Assembly: GCA_964058845.1 (NCBI GenBank)
Contig: CAXKVR010000458.1
Coordinates: 49,696-113,695, forward strand
Reading direction: 5' to 3'
Origin: Carex sylvatica
Lineage: Eukaryota > Streptophyta > Magnoliopsida > Poales > Cyperaceae
DNA: 64,000 bases
A program made the position numbers and the translations under genes. The notes under the pieces are model-generated. The model was given only the letters and a program-made list of their open reading frames with translations. It made no database searches and was not told where the DNA came from. Numbering within the stretch: position 1 is the first letter of the stretch; every line of letters starts with the position of its first letter. Positions 11,441-22,727 of this stretch are shown piece by piece.

Positions 11441-12988
11441 TTGTAAGAATTCTATTTCTAAAAGTCAACCACATAAAAAAAGTTATTTTGAGAGGAATAG
11501 GTAAAGTCCACAATAGTAATATATATATAGTTGTTCTACTAAAACTCTTTTATAATTAAGTATATTATAGAGTGAATTTTTTTATTAATAGAAAATAAAT
11601 AAATAAAATATCGCTAAAGAGAATTGATTTGGCGGAAATTCCAAATATAGATGGAACGGATTGGTTTATCTCGTCCCACAGGACAGGACAGTTTAACCCG
11701 TCCCGCTAAACAGATATTGATAATGTTTTAGTTTGATCCATGTTAATATGTAAGCTTTAATTCAACTTGAGCCGAATTGGTCCTTTTTCTAAGCTCAAAA
11801 TTTGAGATACGGCACAAGATACGGACTCTTGTCAATATCCAGTAACATAAACTACAAATTTGAAAAGAATCTATTAATTCAAAAAATATACATGCAGAAA
11901 GCCAGCTTTTCTTCTTTCTATTTTTATGACATTTTAAGTCAGACAGTAAATGCAATTGTCCTAGTTTTGGAAGCAATATGTATATAAAGCAACCATGAAA
12001 ACAACACCAAAGAGATTGCTATCCATGTGTAACTTTACTGTTCAGGATAAGGTAATAAGTCAAGGGAAATCTGACTCGTGTCTATCATAATCGCATCTAA
12101 CTATCTAAGCTAATTTGTTCTTTTTTCATAAAAGAGAGATCAATTCACACTTCTAACTTGAAGCTATTCTCACCAAACATATTTAAGGTAGGCAAACCTG
12201 TCAGGTTGTCACTACCAGAGCTATAATTTAGTTGAAAATAATGTTTAATATTCTTTCATAATCATTTAAATCTATACAAAATTAATTCACAGATTTAATA
12301 TTGTCATAAGTAAATGTATCACTAATAAGATGAATGTATTTCAACGATTCGATCAGATTCGTCATTTAAAATTAATCCGATAGATTTTAGAGTTTAGTTC
12401 ACAAAAATACTTGATAAATTTAAAAATGTCCTAGTTCTACTCATTTTATACTAGTAGAAGATAAATAGATACTAGTAAAAGAGAAATAAATTCAATTTGC
12501 CATCATTTTGTTGAAAATAAAAGAATACAAGAACTCAACTTTTTTAAATATATTAGAATTAAAATAAAATGGAATAATTATTACAATCGTCTATAATCAA
12601 TGATATATAATAAGCTTAATAATTAATTTATCTAGAGTTGCTCTTCCGAATTTCGTTCTGCAGATATAAATATTTATTGTAAATTAATATTTTTTTTCCC
12701 AAATGAGGCAATTTCTGTTAAAAACAGTACATTAACTAATTTCGGTTGATGATAAATTTATTTCTGAAGCACTAAAAATATGTAAAATAAGAACGTTTTT
12801 ATTGATTTAAAAACAATATTATTGTATTAAAGACATTAGTAAACACAAATTCAGAAAACTGAAAAATAATAAAGTAATAAAATTTTATTTTCAATAATAT
12901 TTTAATATGTACATTAAATTAAACAATTTAAATTGAACGTTTAGACATAAAAGAAATAATTTGAACTGTTTCAACCATATCTCATCAA

Positions 12989-13430
12989 GGGAAAATTGTG
13001 AAAATGTCACTCCAAAACCTTCAAATTGTGAAAATGTCATCCTGAACTTTGAAATTGTAAAAATGCCACTCCAAACTTCATTAATTTGTAATTTTGCCAC
13101 TCCAAATAATTAATGACTAAAATACCCTCCCATCACCAAACTCCTCCTCCCACCCGGTTCCCACCTCTTCTAACTGCAGAATTTTTTTGCGTGGTTGACA
13201 AAATCCAGGGTTTCTGATTGCTGATGGAATTTTTTTGCGTGGTTGACTCCAAAAAATTTCTGCAGTTAGAAGAGGTGGGAAAATTTTTGGGAGGGTATTT
13301 TAGTCATTAATTATTTGGAGTGGCAAAATTACAATTAATGAAGTTTGGAGTGGCATTTTTACAATTTCAAAGTTCAGGATGACATTTTCACAATTTGAAG
13401 GTTTTGGAGTGGCATTTTCACAATTTTTCC
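12989..13430. mobile_element. Mutator-like foldback MITE
   Basis: Ends GGGAAAATTGTGAAAATG / inverse of GGAAAAATTGTGAAAATG, with arms of nearly 200 bp. The arms share blocks such as CACTCCAAAACCTTCAAATT and AATGACTAAAATACCCTCCC. Flanked by the 9-bp direct repeat TCTCATCAA (12980-12988 and 13431-13439), the size typical of Mutator-superfamily insertions. The paralogous sequence at about 18950-19000 has the flank without the element. The minus-strand frame 12891-13100 is non-genic. Confidence 0.85.
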
Positions 13431-13640
13431 TCTCATCAATTACTGTCATTAATTCTATCCTGTCCTAACCTAACTAACAAAAAAAAAAAAAAAAAAACTA
13501 TTATCCAAAAGGACCAAAACCAAAATCTTCAGCGTAGCCTCTAATCTATGTGCAATTCTATATAATATTGTGTATATATTATAGGGTAACCATTATGATG
13601 GTCCTCATCATTTTTTATTTATAGAAAATATTTAAAAATA

Positions 13641-14308
13641 ATATAGGCTATTAGATAAATAACATTCATATTTTAATTCCATAGAAAGAACTTGATTATA
13701 CCATATACTATTTCGGACAATCAAAAAATTGATTGCAATAAATTAATTTTGCAACAAAAAAATTTGGTTGCCGTCATAGCAAAAGTTTTGGTAGCAATAT
13801 ATTTACAACAAATTCTTTGGTTGTAATAAGAATTTATTTATTGCAACCATAAATTGATTGCTAGACTGACGTAGCAATAAAGTATTGCAACCAAATAAAC
13901 GGTTGTTATAGATGGTTACAACATATCGAATTTGGAGTAGTGTTATTTTCGATCGCATGGTACCAACTACTAGCTAATCACACTGATTATTAAATGAAAA
14001 AAAAAGTTGAACTCAGTTAGAGTCTAGAATTTAGAATTTATGATTTAAGATTTAGAACATGATATAATTAAAATATGAATTTGGAGTAGTGTTTTTATTC
14101 CAACTAAAGAATAGGTTGTAAATATATTGCTATCAAAACTTTTGCAACCATGGTAACCAATTTTGTTTGTTGCAAAAATAATTTATTGCAACTAATTTAT
14201 ACATATTGCAACTAATTTTTTGGTTGCCCAAAATAGTATATGGTGTAGTATAATCAAGTTCTTTCTATGGAATTAAAATATTAATGTTATTTTTCTAATA
14301 GCCTATAT
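13641..14308. mobile_element. Foldback element with TTGCAACC subterminal repeats (CACTA-related?)
   Basis: The block ATAGGCTATTAGATAAATAAC with CCATAGAAAGAACTTGATTA at 13643-13705 recurs inverted at 14235-14308. Both arms are filled with TTGCAACC / GGTTGCAATA motifs. Two copies of GAATTTGGAGTAGTG (inverse CACTACTCCAAATTC, a CACTA-like terminus) lie in the centre at about 13930 and 14085. No transposase is present. The arms include sequence that belongs to the segmental duplication, so the exact element boundaries are unclear. Confidence 0.55.
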
Positions 14309-14689
14309 CTTTTTTTTTCTAAATTTTGTTATGTTCTAAACTCTAAACTCTAAATCTAAATCCTAAACCCTATGACATATCGAATTAAGAGTTATGATTA
14401 TTAACAAAAAAAAATATGTATGCATGTGGAACCATGAATTGTAACATTCAAAAGATAATTTTTCATTATTTTCTTTTGCCAAAAAATAAATTGGAACGTA
14501 CGCATCAAGACTTATTCATCTCGTTAGTTGTGAGAACATAACAAAATTTAGAATATATATGTGTGTGTATATATATATTATTTTGACCATATCCACCTCC
14601 TCGAACTTCCTTTTATAAACCATCATAAAAAACAGATCTTTTGCTTATTTTTTTACAAAAAATATTAATGCCAAAAGTCAAATTAGATA
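14309..14689. other. AT-rich spacer with degenerate telomere-like repeats
   Basis: About 14336-14374 has CTCTAAACTCTAAATCTAAA followed by CCTAAACCC, a degenerate plant-telomere-like string. The rest is AT-rich and without genes. Confidence 0.4.
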
Positions 14690-15137
14690 CCCTTTTTTTC
14701 ATTGCAGTTGAAATTAGACAAAACACCACAAAAAGTAAAAAAATTGGTTAAATTTTCGGACGAAAATGTTGTTTATTCTTTTGATGGAATGTTGCATGGG
14801 TTACATTTTCTTAGAAAATGCATTTAAATTTTGAAAATTACATATACGGCTCTATGAAGCCCAAATTCTTTGGGCCATTAATAAATCTAAATATTATCCA
14901 ACAAAATTTAGGCCTGACTTTCTATACGGAGCTTGGAGCAGAAAACAGACATCAAATTTCAAGTTTATTTTTTTTTGTTTTAATCTTTTTATTTTATTTT
15001 ATTCTCTATGTCATATTTCTTTTAAAATAGCTCAAAGGTTTTGAGCCTTTTCTTTTTATCAGTGTAGTTACAAACCCTTTGTAACTCTATTTTAATCTAT
15101 ATATAAATGGGGGTATGACCCTCATTTTTCCTAAAAA

Positions 15138-15168
15138 TTAATAATAATAATAATAATAATAATAATGA
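15138..15168. repeat. (AAT)n microsatellite
   Basis: A run of AAT trinucleotides interrupts copy B of the segmental duplication. Confidence 0.9.
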
Positions 15169-15696
15169 AAGAATATAAGAAAGTGATTTTGGCATAATTA
15201 GGGGTTGGATTAGTTTTAATTTACTGTCATCAAACACAAACTGAAGCATGCTTGGATCCATACAGTTCCATTTACATTCTCTCTAAAATTTATGTTCTCT
15301 TTGTTTACTGAGAGAATCATATCAATATATCATGCATAATACAATACCAAATAATTGCAACAAATAATTTGCGGTTTACAACAAATATTTTTCACTTTTG
15401 ATGAATATTGCTTTAGCATGAAATATTACATAATATATTTGAAGTATCCCACAAACAATTCTTCCCCAAAACAACAACTCTGAGTTACTGCAGAAAGAAA
15501 GAAATCAAACCGTCAGATCCGCATTGACATGAATATTAAAGGGATCGTGAATTTCCAACTTGACTTAAAATGGTTCAGATTTTAATCAGATGGTTCGGAT
15601 TCGAACTCAAAATTTGAGATACTGTAGAAGATACGGACTCTAGTCAATATCATTGGTACATATAAACTCCAAATTTGAAAAATTGTATTAATTCAT

Positions 15697-16085
15697 GAGG
15701 AAGATCTACTTACATTTTTTTGATGATACTGGATTACACTTTACATTTTTAAAGTTCAAACAGTCGATCCAAACCGTTCAACGTGATAGATATATTAAAA
15801 ATGTGCTTGCAGATCAAATTTTATATTTTTTAAAATTTTTTTACTATTCATTAAGATGAATACAAAAATTCAATGGTCTGCAAACAACGATTTTGTAAAA
15901 TACTTAATAAATAGTAAAAAAAAATTAAAAACTATAAAATTTTATCTGCAAGCACATTTTAATATATCTATCATATTAAACGGTTTGATCTATCATATTA
16001 AACGGTTTGGATCGACTGTTTAAATTTTGAAAAATATAAAATATAAAATATAATTTGGTGTAAAAAAAAGATGGAAGTGGATCAT
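15697..16085. mobile_element. MITE, core family
   Basis: Contains the shared core (CCAAACCGTTCAACGTGATA, TTTACTATTCATTAAGATG and the mirror-image half). The ends GATCTACTTACA / TGGAAGTGGATC are imperfect. Copy A of the duplication has no insert at this place (about 11893), so the insertion followed the duplication. Confidence 0.7.
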
Positions 16086-17089
16086 CACATATATAGAATG
16101 CCAGTTTTTCTTTCCTTAAATCATTTTTTTATGACATTTCAAGTCAGACAATGAATGCATCTGTCTTAGTTTTGGAAGCAATATATCAAAGAGCTTTTGG
16201 TTGCTATCCAAGTGTAATCTTATCTGTTCAAGATAAGGTAATTAGTCAAGAGAAACCTGACACGTGTCTATCACAGTCTCATCTAACTATATATAATATA
16301 TCTAAGCTAATTTGTTATTTTTTTTATAAAAGAGAGAGCAATTCACACACTTCAAAGTTGAAACTATTCTCATCAAACAAATTAAAGTAGGCAAATCTGT
16401 CATGCTGTCACTAACAAAGCTACTATTTAGTTGAAAATAATGTTTAACATTAGTCAGAATTTATTATTAATTTTGTGAGCATTTATGAGAATATTTTAAT
16501 AAGATAACATAGTTTCCTATGTAATAATATAGTCCTTTATGTATTTTTCTTAATAACTAGCTAGTTTCACTAGAAATTCCTTTAATTTAATAAAATTGAA
16601 AGTTATCTCCTCCATTTTATAATTTTATCCAAAAAGAAAAATAAATAAATGAAAAAAATAAAAGGAAGCGTAATTCAAAAATCTAAATTTATTAATACAT
16701 AATGTTTATTAAACTTTTCAAAATCGATATCAGACCATTGATATTTTTAGAGCTTGAAATTCTGAGCAATTAATTTTTAAACTTAATCATTCCTAGTTCG
16801 AAATGTTAATTTTTAAGTTTTTCTTAATCTGGACATCAAAATTGCTCCATTTTTATGCAATAGCCATATTTTTATTACATGATTGATTTCCATGTTATAT
16901 TTTGTGCATGCTCTATTTTTGACACGAGATATAACAAGTGAAATATATGTGCCATTTTAAATCAAGTCAACAATCTGAACTTTTTAATATTTGTTGACTG
17001 TAATTTATACTAGTAGAAGAGAAATATATTCAATTTGTGATCATTTTATTGAAAATATATTAGAATTAGATTAAAGCGGAATATATATA

Positions 17090-17490
17090 GAGTAAAGGTA
17101 CAATGCTTTGCAAATTAAAGTGGGTGTTTTAAGTTGCGATCATATCTCTAGTTTTAAAATTCAAAACGTCAATTCGAACCGTTCAATTTGATATTCATAT
17201 TAAATTGTGTTTGGAGACCAAATTTTATATTTTTTGGAAATTTTTTACTATTTTTTTAGAATTTTTGAAAATCACTGTTTTTTATGATTAAGAATTTTTT
17301 GAAAAACACTGATTTTGAAAAAGTCTAAAAAAATAGTAAAAATTTTTCAAAAAATATAAAATTTGGTCTCCAAGCACAATTTAATACGAATATCAACTTG
17401 AACGTTCAGATCAATATTTTGAACTTTGAAACCAGAGATATGAGCGCAAATTAAAACACCCACTTTAATTTGTAAATCATGGTAGCCTTA

Positions 17491-17493
<3 letters not shown>
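17090..17493. mobile_element. MITE, core family, AAATTAAAGTGGGTG type
   Basis: The terminal inverted repeat is nearly 60 bp. The left end has AAATTAAAGTGGGTGTTTTA and CATATCTC; the right end is its inverse, ending AGCCTTACTC. The core is present with a TTTTTTAGA variant of the TATTTATTAAG block. A TA run lies on the left and a CT/TA run on the right. Confidence 0.8.

Positions 17494-17527
<34 letters not shown>
17494..17527. repeat. (CT)n(TA)n microsatellite at MITE junction
   Basis: Same CT-then-TA structure as at 3373-3420. It separates the two MITEs. Confidence 0.85.
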
Positions 17528-17967
17528 GAGAGAGAGATAGGCTAATATACAATCGATTGTTCCTAGCTTTCCGTACAATCAAGTCATTTTTCGGTTTTTA
17601 AAGTCCAAATGATCGATCCAAACCGTTAGATGTCATCTCCATATTAAAATGTGTTTGGAGACCAAATTTTTTTTTTTTTTAATTTTGTTACTATTTATTA
17701 AGCTACTTTGAAAATCGCTGATCCAACGGTGGCTTACCAAACAGTAAAAATCAGAAGCTACCGTTGGATCAGAGATTTTCAAAGTGGCTTAATAAATAGT
17801 AAATAAATTCCAAAAAATGTAAAATTTGGTCTCCAAGTATATTTTAATATGGAGATGACATCTAACGGTTTGGATCGATCATTTGGAATTTAAAAATTAG
17901 AAAACGACTTGGTTGTACGAGAGGTTAGGAACAATCGATTGTATATTAGCCTATCTCTCTCTCTCTT
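17528..17967. mobile_element. MITE, core family (GATAGGCTAATATACAATCG type), complete copy
   Basis: Starts GAGAGAGAGATAGGCTAATA and ends with the perfect inverse, TATTAGCCTATCTCTCTCTC. CAATCGATTGTTCCTA lies inside both arms. The body closely matches the nested copy at 3421-3840. The centre has CCAACGGTGGCTTACC / GAAGCTACCGTTGGATC. Confidence 0.85.
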
Positions 17968-17995
17968 TCTATCTATCTATCTATCTATATATATA

Positions 17996-18090
<95 letters not shown>

Positions 18091-18152
18091 ATATCTATAT
18101 ATATATATATATCTATCTATCTATCTACATATATATATATATATATATATAT
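17968..18152. repeat. (CTAT)n/(TA)n microsatellite
   Basis: Long compound CTAT and TA repeat between two MITEs. Open frames across it (17909-18154, 17913-18185) encode only repetitive Ser/Ile/Tyr/Leu and are artefacts. Confidence 0.95.
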
Positions 18153-18534
18153 GAGGAGGGTTCCAATACCTCATCTTTTTCATAACTCATCATACCTCAT
18201 ATTTTATATCTTCATTTTTCAAGTCCAAATTGTCTATCCGAACTGTTCAACATGATATATATACTAAAATATGGACAAGGATGAAATTTTTTACTATTTT
18301 TTAAGATGGGTAGAAAATCACTATTTTTTGAACGGTTCAAAAACAGTGATTTTGTATCTATCTTAAAAAATAGTAAAATAATTTCAAAAAATATAAAATT
18401 TCATCTTGATGCATAATTTAGTATAAATATTATGTTGAACGGTTCGGATCGACAACTTGAACTTTTAAAATAAAGATATAAAATATGAGGTATGATGAGG
18501 TATGAAAAATATGAGGCATTGGAACCTCCAATGC
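18153..18534. mobile_element. MITE, core family, GGTTCCAATACCTCAT type
   Basis: Begins GAGGAGGGTTCCAATACC. The right end is the near-perfect inverse (ATGAGGCATTGGAACCTCC, to 18529). The core is shortened (ACTATTTTTTAAGATGGG) but keeps the two half-sites GAACTGTTCAACATGATA and TATGTTGAACGGTTCGGATC. Confidence 0.8.
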
Positions 18535-18547
18535 CTAATATCTATAT

Positions 18548-18890
18548 GAGGAGGGATCCAATTACACCCTTTTTTGGTGACACCGGATTGCACTCTATAT
18601 TTTCGAAATCCAAATAGTCGATTCAAATCGTTCAACATAATAGATATGTTAAAATGTGCTTGCAATCAAATTTTACATTTTTTGAATTTTTTTACTATTT
18701 ATTAAGATGGGTACAAAAATCCAATGGTCTCGATTTTATTAAATACTTAATAAATAATAAAAAAATTTCAAAAAAATTATAAAATTTGACTGCAAGCACA
18801 TTTTAAAATATCCATTATGTTGAACTGTTTGAATCAACTATTTGAATTTTAAAAATATTGAAAATTGAGAGTGTAATTTGGTGTCATAAA
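18548..18890. mobile_element. MITE, core family, right end degraded
   Basis: Starts GAGGAGGGATCCAATTACAC and carries the core. The right half reaches GTGTAATTTGGTGTCATAAA, but the expected terminal GGATCCCTCCTC is missing, so it is truncated or diverged. It lies immediately beside the preceding MITE. Confidence 0.7.
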
Positions 18891-19503
18891 AAAAATGTAA
18901 CAGTCATAAAATGTGCTCCGAGATGAATTTTTTTTTTTTTACTATTTAGACATAAAAGAAATAATTTGAACCGTTTCAACCATACCTCATTACAGCTATT
19001 ATATCCTAAGTTCCTAACCAAACTATCAAAAACAAAACAAAAACAAAAAAAAACTACTATCCAAAACTGTGTAATTATATGAGACGTTCTGTCAAAAAAT
19101 AAATAAATTATATGATATGTGTATATATTATAGGATCACCATTATGATGGTCCTTATTTTTTTGTTTATAGAAAATATTCAAAAATAATATATGATATTA
19201 GAAATATAACATTCATATTTAAATTCCATAGAAAGAACTGATTTTTTTTGTTTGCACAATATAGCACAACACAGAAAATTCTAAAAACTGTTAGAAATAT
19301 ATTTTAAACACACAAAATTTATATTTTAATATTAACATTTTAATCTATATGAGTCATGAAGTTATTTGTAAAGTAATTATATTGATCTGTTTTCTACATA
19401 GAAACTTAATATTTTTTGTCACAGAAAATCAAATTAATAAATATATTAGATATGAGCTATTGACTTAATGCTATATTTATAGGCGAATAATTTCATGAAT
19501 TGC

Positions 19504-19638
19504 GTCACTACTACCTAGGACAGCTGGTAAGACACCACACTCTCCCACGGGAGAAGTGGATTTGGTCCCTACCAAAGACAGAAAAAAAAGTGTGTGTATG
19601 TGTGGGGCCTACGAGCTATTCTAAAAAAAAAAAAAAAA
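19504..19638 (+). mobile_element. tRNA-derived SINE with poly(A) tail
   Basis: A 135-bp element with an A-box-like segment (TAGGACAGCTGGTAAG), the SINE-typical CTCTCCCACGGGAG, a B-box-like segment (GGATTTGGTCCCT, diverged from GGTTCGANTCC) and a terminal A run at about 19623-19638. Flanked by TCATGAATTGC (19493-19503) and TCATGAGTTGC (19639-19649), an 11-bp target duplication with one mismatch. The intact internal promoter cannot be assumed because the B box is altered. Confidence 0.78.
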
Positions 19639-19670
19639 TCATGAGTTGCACAACTTTCCATTTAATTTGA

Positions 19671-20200
19671 GTTGTTATCAGGACATTCATTTCAATTATC
19701 ATAGAATATAGATTGTAATTTATTTGTTCTGTTGATACTCAATTAATTCTTTTGAGCCACAAAAATTCTATATTCATTTTAATTGCTATTTTAACATTTA
19801 TCTTTTAATATAATAAAACAGTAATATAATCAATACCATTTTAATTATCATGAATGTACATACTTTATTGGTGCATATGACATTTGTCTATAAATAACAC
19901 ATGATATTTGAAGATCAGATTATTGAATAATTCAACAATTCACATACTCTCTTGCTCTTTTTCTTAACTCCATAATTCATAAATTTAATTTCTATTCTTC
20001 CACAAATAAATAATTTATTTATAGAAAACATATTATTCTGCCATCATTGTTGAAAGAAGCTACATCAACCTGTATCACGATTGCACCTGTAGGCATAGGA
20101 ATACTGACGTAACTTGGGCAGTCTTAACTGATTATTCTTGTGCTTAGGACAGAAAGTTGCCTTAGGTCCCCATTTTGGACCTCTGAGTAACAAAGTTTTA
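19671..20200 (+). repeat. Possible solo LTR or LTR fragment
   Basis: Begins TGTTATCAGGACATTC. It contains a good TATA signal (CTATAAATAACACATG near 19888) followed by a TTCACATACTCTC stretch, as in LTR promoters. Further on is CATCAACCTGTATCACGATT, which looks like LTR or leader sequence. No convincing 5-bp target duplication with a CA end was found, so the call is tentative. Confidence 0.35.
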
Positions 20201-21550
20201 ATTGTTAAATTTTCTATTAAATTTTAAATATATTTTTATTCATTTCATTGATCAAATTCAGGTTTAAATTAGTTAGTTAGTTTATATTTTTCCAATAAAA
20301 GAAACTCAAAATTTTAAATTAAAATATTGATTAGTTAGGGCATTTTGCCTAGTTTTAAGATTATTTAACATATATATAGCTACAGCTACCTTTGGGTTCG
20401 TCTGTGTTAGTTGTCCTAGTTTTAAGATTAATTTCTAAAAAGTTATATCCAGTTTTGAAAAAAAAACAAAAAATTTTAAGTTATTTAATGATTATTATTC
20501 AAAAAAAATTCTCAAAATAGATACAACTTTTTAGAAATTAAATGTACTAGAAGGATGACAATATTTTATGTATTACCTAGAAGTGACTTTTGAACCGGGA
20601 TCAATAACTCAGAATCCAAGCATTTTTATTTTTTTTCAATAACACATAAAAAAATATATTAATTTTTCTTACAGCCGTGAAAAATCTGGCCTGAAAAATA
20701 TTGATCTGGATTATTTGTTGCAGTCTTTTCAATAAATCAAATTATATTTATTCCATTTATTTTCAAAGAAATATATTCAACATTTATAATATTTCAATAC
20801 AAAAAATTAAAATTTTATCTAAAACCTGATTATTTTTAAAAAATTATAATATATTCAACATTTATAATATTTCAACATTTATAATATTTCAACATTTATT
20901 TTTACCTATGAATTTTTTCACTATTTAGATATTTTTAAAATTTTATCTAAAACCTGATTATTATCATTAAAATATTTGAAAACGTTGGTATTTTTAAAAA
21001 ACTCGGCTCCTCATCAGTCATTGTATCACCTAATTGGTCCCACTGAAATTATGTTGTGTATGTTTGCTTGGTGATATAGATTTCTTTGCCACTAAATTAT
21101 TCATGAATGCACCAGCGCTGCTACTTACTGTGTGCTTCATTTTTCAAACTCTGCCAAGTGGCACATTATTCATCCCCTCTGGACTCTTCTTTGGCTATTC
21201 TCTCTGATGTCAACAATAGACCCATAATGTGGGACCCATGCTAGCTACATGAAAAAAATTCCATGTCCTCTTCTAATCTATGAAGTCACATACTCACATG
21301 CATGTGATGTTTAAGTGGGTTGTTTTAAGTACAAAATTTTTAAATTATATTTTTAGTATAAGTAAAATTAAATACATCTAAATTAAGTATAAGAGGAAAA
21401 ATATTAAAAAAAATCACATGTAAGTTAAAGGGAAAAGGCAAAGATATAGGTCTATAAATAAATGGACATGTAATTTATCTATAATTAGGTATTTATATGG
21501 AGAGAATTAACCATTATCTAAAAATAAAAATAAAATAAAAAAGAATCTTA
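20201..21550. other. AT-rich intergenic sequence with short direct repeats
   Basis: About 20765-20900 repeats ATTCAACATTTATAATATTT several times, and a TTTTATCTAAAACCTGATTA block occurs at about 20814 and 20940. A short inverted pair, TTTCTAAAAAGTTATATC / GATACAACTTTTTAGAAA, lies at about 20431 and 20519. No gene supported. Confidence 0.5.
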
Positions 21551-22400
21551 TAGAAATTGACAAAAATGGAAAGGTCTAAGAGAATATTACACTTGGCATG
21601 CATTCATGCCAACGTTACAACGGTTTTTGCGGTTCACAAATTACAAACACATGTTGACCAATTAAAGGTCACATACATGGCTCACAAGTCACAACTCCTT
21701 AAATTTACAACATTATATATATTTATTTATTTTGGTGGGTTCAATTTTTTATTCCAAAATGGATAGAAATGCAAAAAATTTATGTCGGTAAAACATTTTT
21801 TTAAGGACATAGAAAAAAGTTATTTTCTAATTTTTTTTTTTAGACATGACATTAAGAAACAAAACATAATACTCACACAAATTATGTTTAGATTCAAACC
21901 GTCCGATAAAAATATGCACGAATATCAAAAGAGTTATGTACATTCCATCTCGAATCGTATTAACTCAAATTCTAATCAGATACTTAGATCAACGAAGTTC
22001 GGAGTCTTAAAAGAAATCATAGAGTTCGGAAATGCAGCTCGTTTCTCCTGTGTTCCTCCTGCGAGAATAAAAGCGGTTTCTAATCCCACAAGACCTATCA
22101 GAGTGGTATATATCGGAACCGGACTGCATTTCAAAATATATAAAAGAACTAAAAATTCAAATGCCTCTAACATAGGGCAGTCTATAAAAACTCCAAACAT
22201 AAATATTTTGTTACCTCAAAGGATATGGGATCTATAGTAACTTCTCTTGTAAAATAAAATTTAACAGGGTCTTAGATAAAAATAAAAATAAAAATAAAAA
22301 CTCAACAATTACCAGGTACTGGTCCCTGGTGGTCAAGAAAAACAAATCCACCTCTCAAAACCCCATTGGCCCCAACTAAAACTAAGATATTTCTTCTCTC
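21551..22400. other. Upstream region of the CIPK gene, no supported gene
   Basis: Two plus-strand open frames (21557-21766, 21782-22237) and one opposite frame fall here. Their translations are low in complexity at the start and show no recognisable domain, and the DNA is AT-rich like the surrounding non-coding sequence. A minor AAAAT repeat lies at 22275-22300. This is the likely distal promoter region of the kinase gene. Confidence 0.4.
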
Positions 22401-22408
22401 TATAAAAA
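22401..22408 (+). promoter_or_regulatory. Probable TATA box of the CIPK gene
   Basis: TATAAAAA preceded by TTCTTCTCTC lies about 320 bp before the start codon. A transcription start about 30 bp downstream would give a 5' UTR of roughly 290 nt. This is the best TATA match in the proximal upstream region, but no transcript data support it. Confidence 0.45.
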
Positions 22409-22727
22409 ACCACCTCAATTATTCAAGTCACCTTCCAATGGGCACCTTTCCACCTCCCCCTCTGTTTGGTCCCTCTTCACATAAACTTTGTCTATGAAGT
22501 ATGAACCCAAAAAAAGAAAAAGAAAAATTGATTTAAACCCAACAACCAAATCACCAAAACCTCCTAAAAAAACTAGGTGCTTCATCTGTTGCAATTTCTA
22601 TATCCTTGCTCCATAGCGCCCACCGTTCCTCAAACAAAATATGTACATCACATTCATACTCAATTAAACAATTAATTACAAGAACCACATAAAGCACCAC
22701 CACAATTACACCACCAAGCTGAGGGAA

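Larger units (their letters stand above)
10100..13700. repeat. Segmental duplication, copy A
   Basis: Blocks here occur in the same order at 14690-19250. Examples are GATGGAATGTTACTTGCATT near 10160 versus GATGGAATGTTGCATGGG near 14785; CTTTGGGCCATTAATAAAT at about 10246 and 14870; GCAATTGTCCTAGTTTTGGA at about 11950 versus GCATCTGTCTTAGTTTTGGA at about 16157; CATTATGATGGTCCTCATC at about 13589 versus 19139. The copies are diverged and separated by independent insertions, which points to an old tandem duplication. No conserved reading frame spans either copy. Confidence 0.8.
14690..19250. repeat. Segmental duplication, copy B
   Basis: Second copy of the duplicated block, colinear with 10100-13700. 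It has been expanded by insertion of a MITE at 15697-16085 and by the MITE/microsatellite cluster at 17090-18900. The frame 16151-16390 lies in the duplicated sequence; its counterpart 11802-11987 has a different reading and stop pattern, so neither is accepted as a gene. Confidence 0.8.

Noticed and set aside
12891..13100. 69-codon minus-strand frame
   Set aside because: It runs across the boundary of the Mutator-like MITE.
17909..18185. Two overlapping plus-strand open frames of 81 and 90 codons
   Set aside because: They translate CTAT/TA microsatellite only (Ser/Ile/Tyr/Leu repeats).
21782..22237. 151-codon plus-strand frame upstream of the kinase
   Set aside because: No recognisable domain, AT-rich composition like non-coding sequence, and an opposite-strand frame is equally open. 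Cannot be excluded, but not supported.
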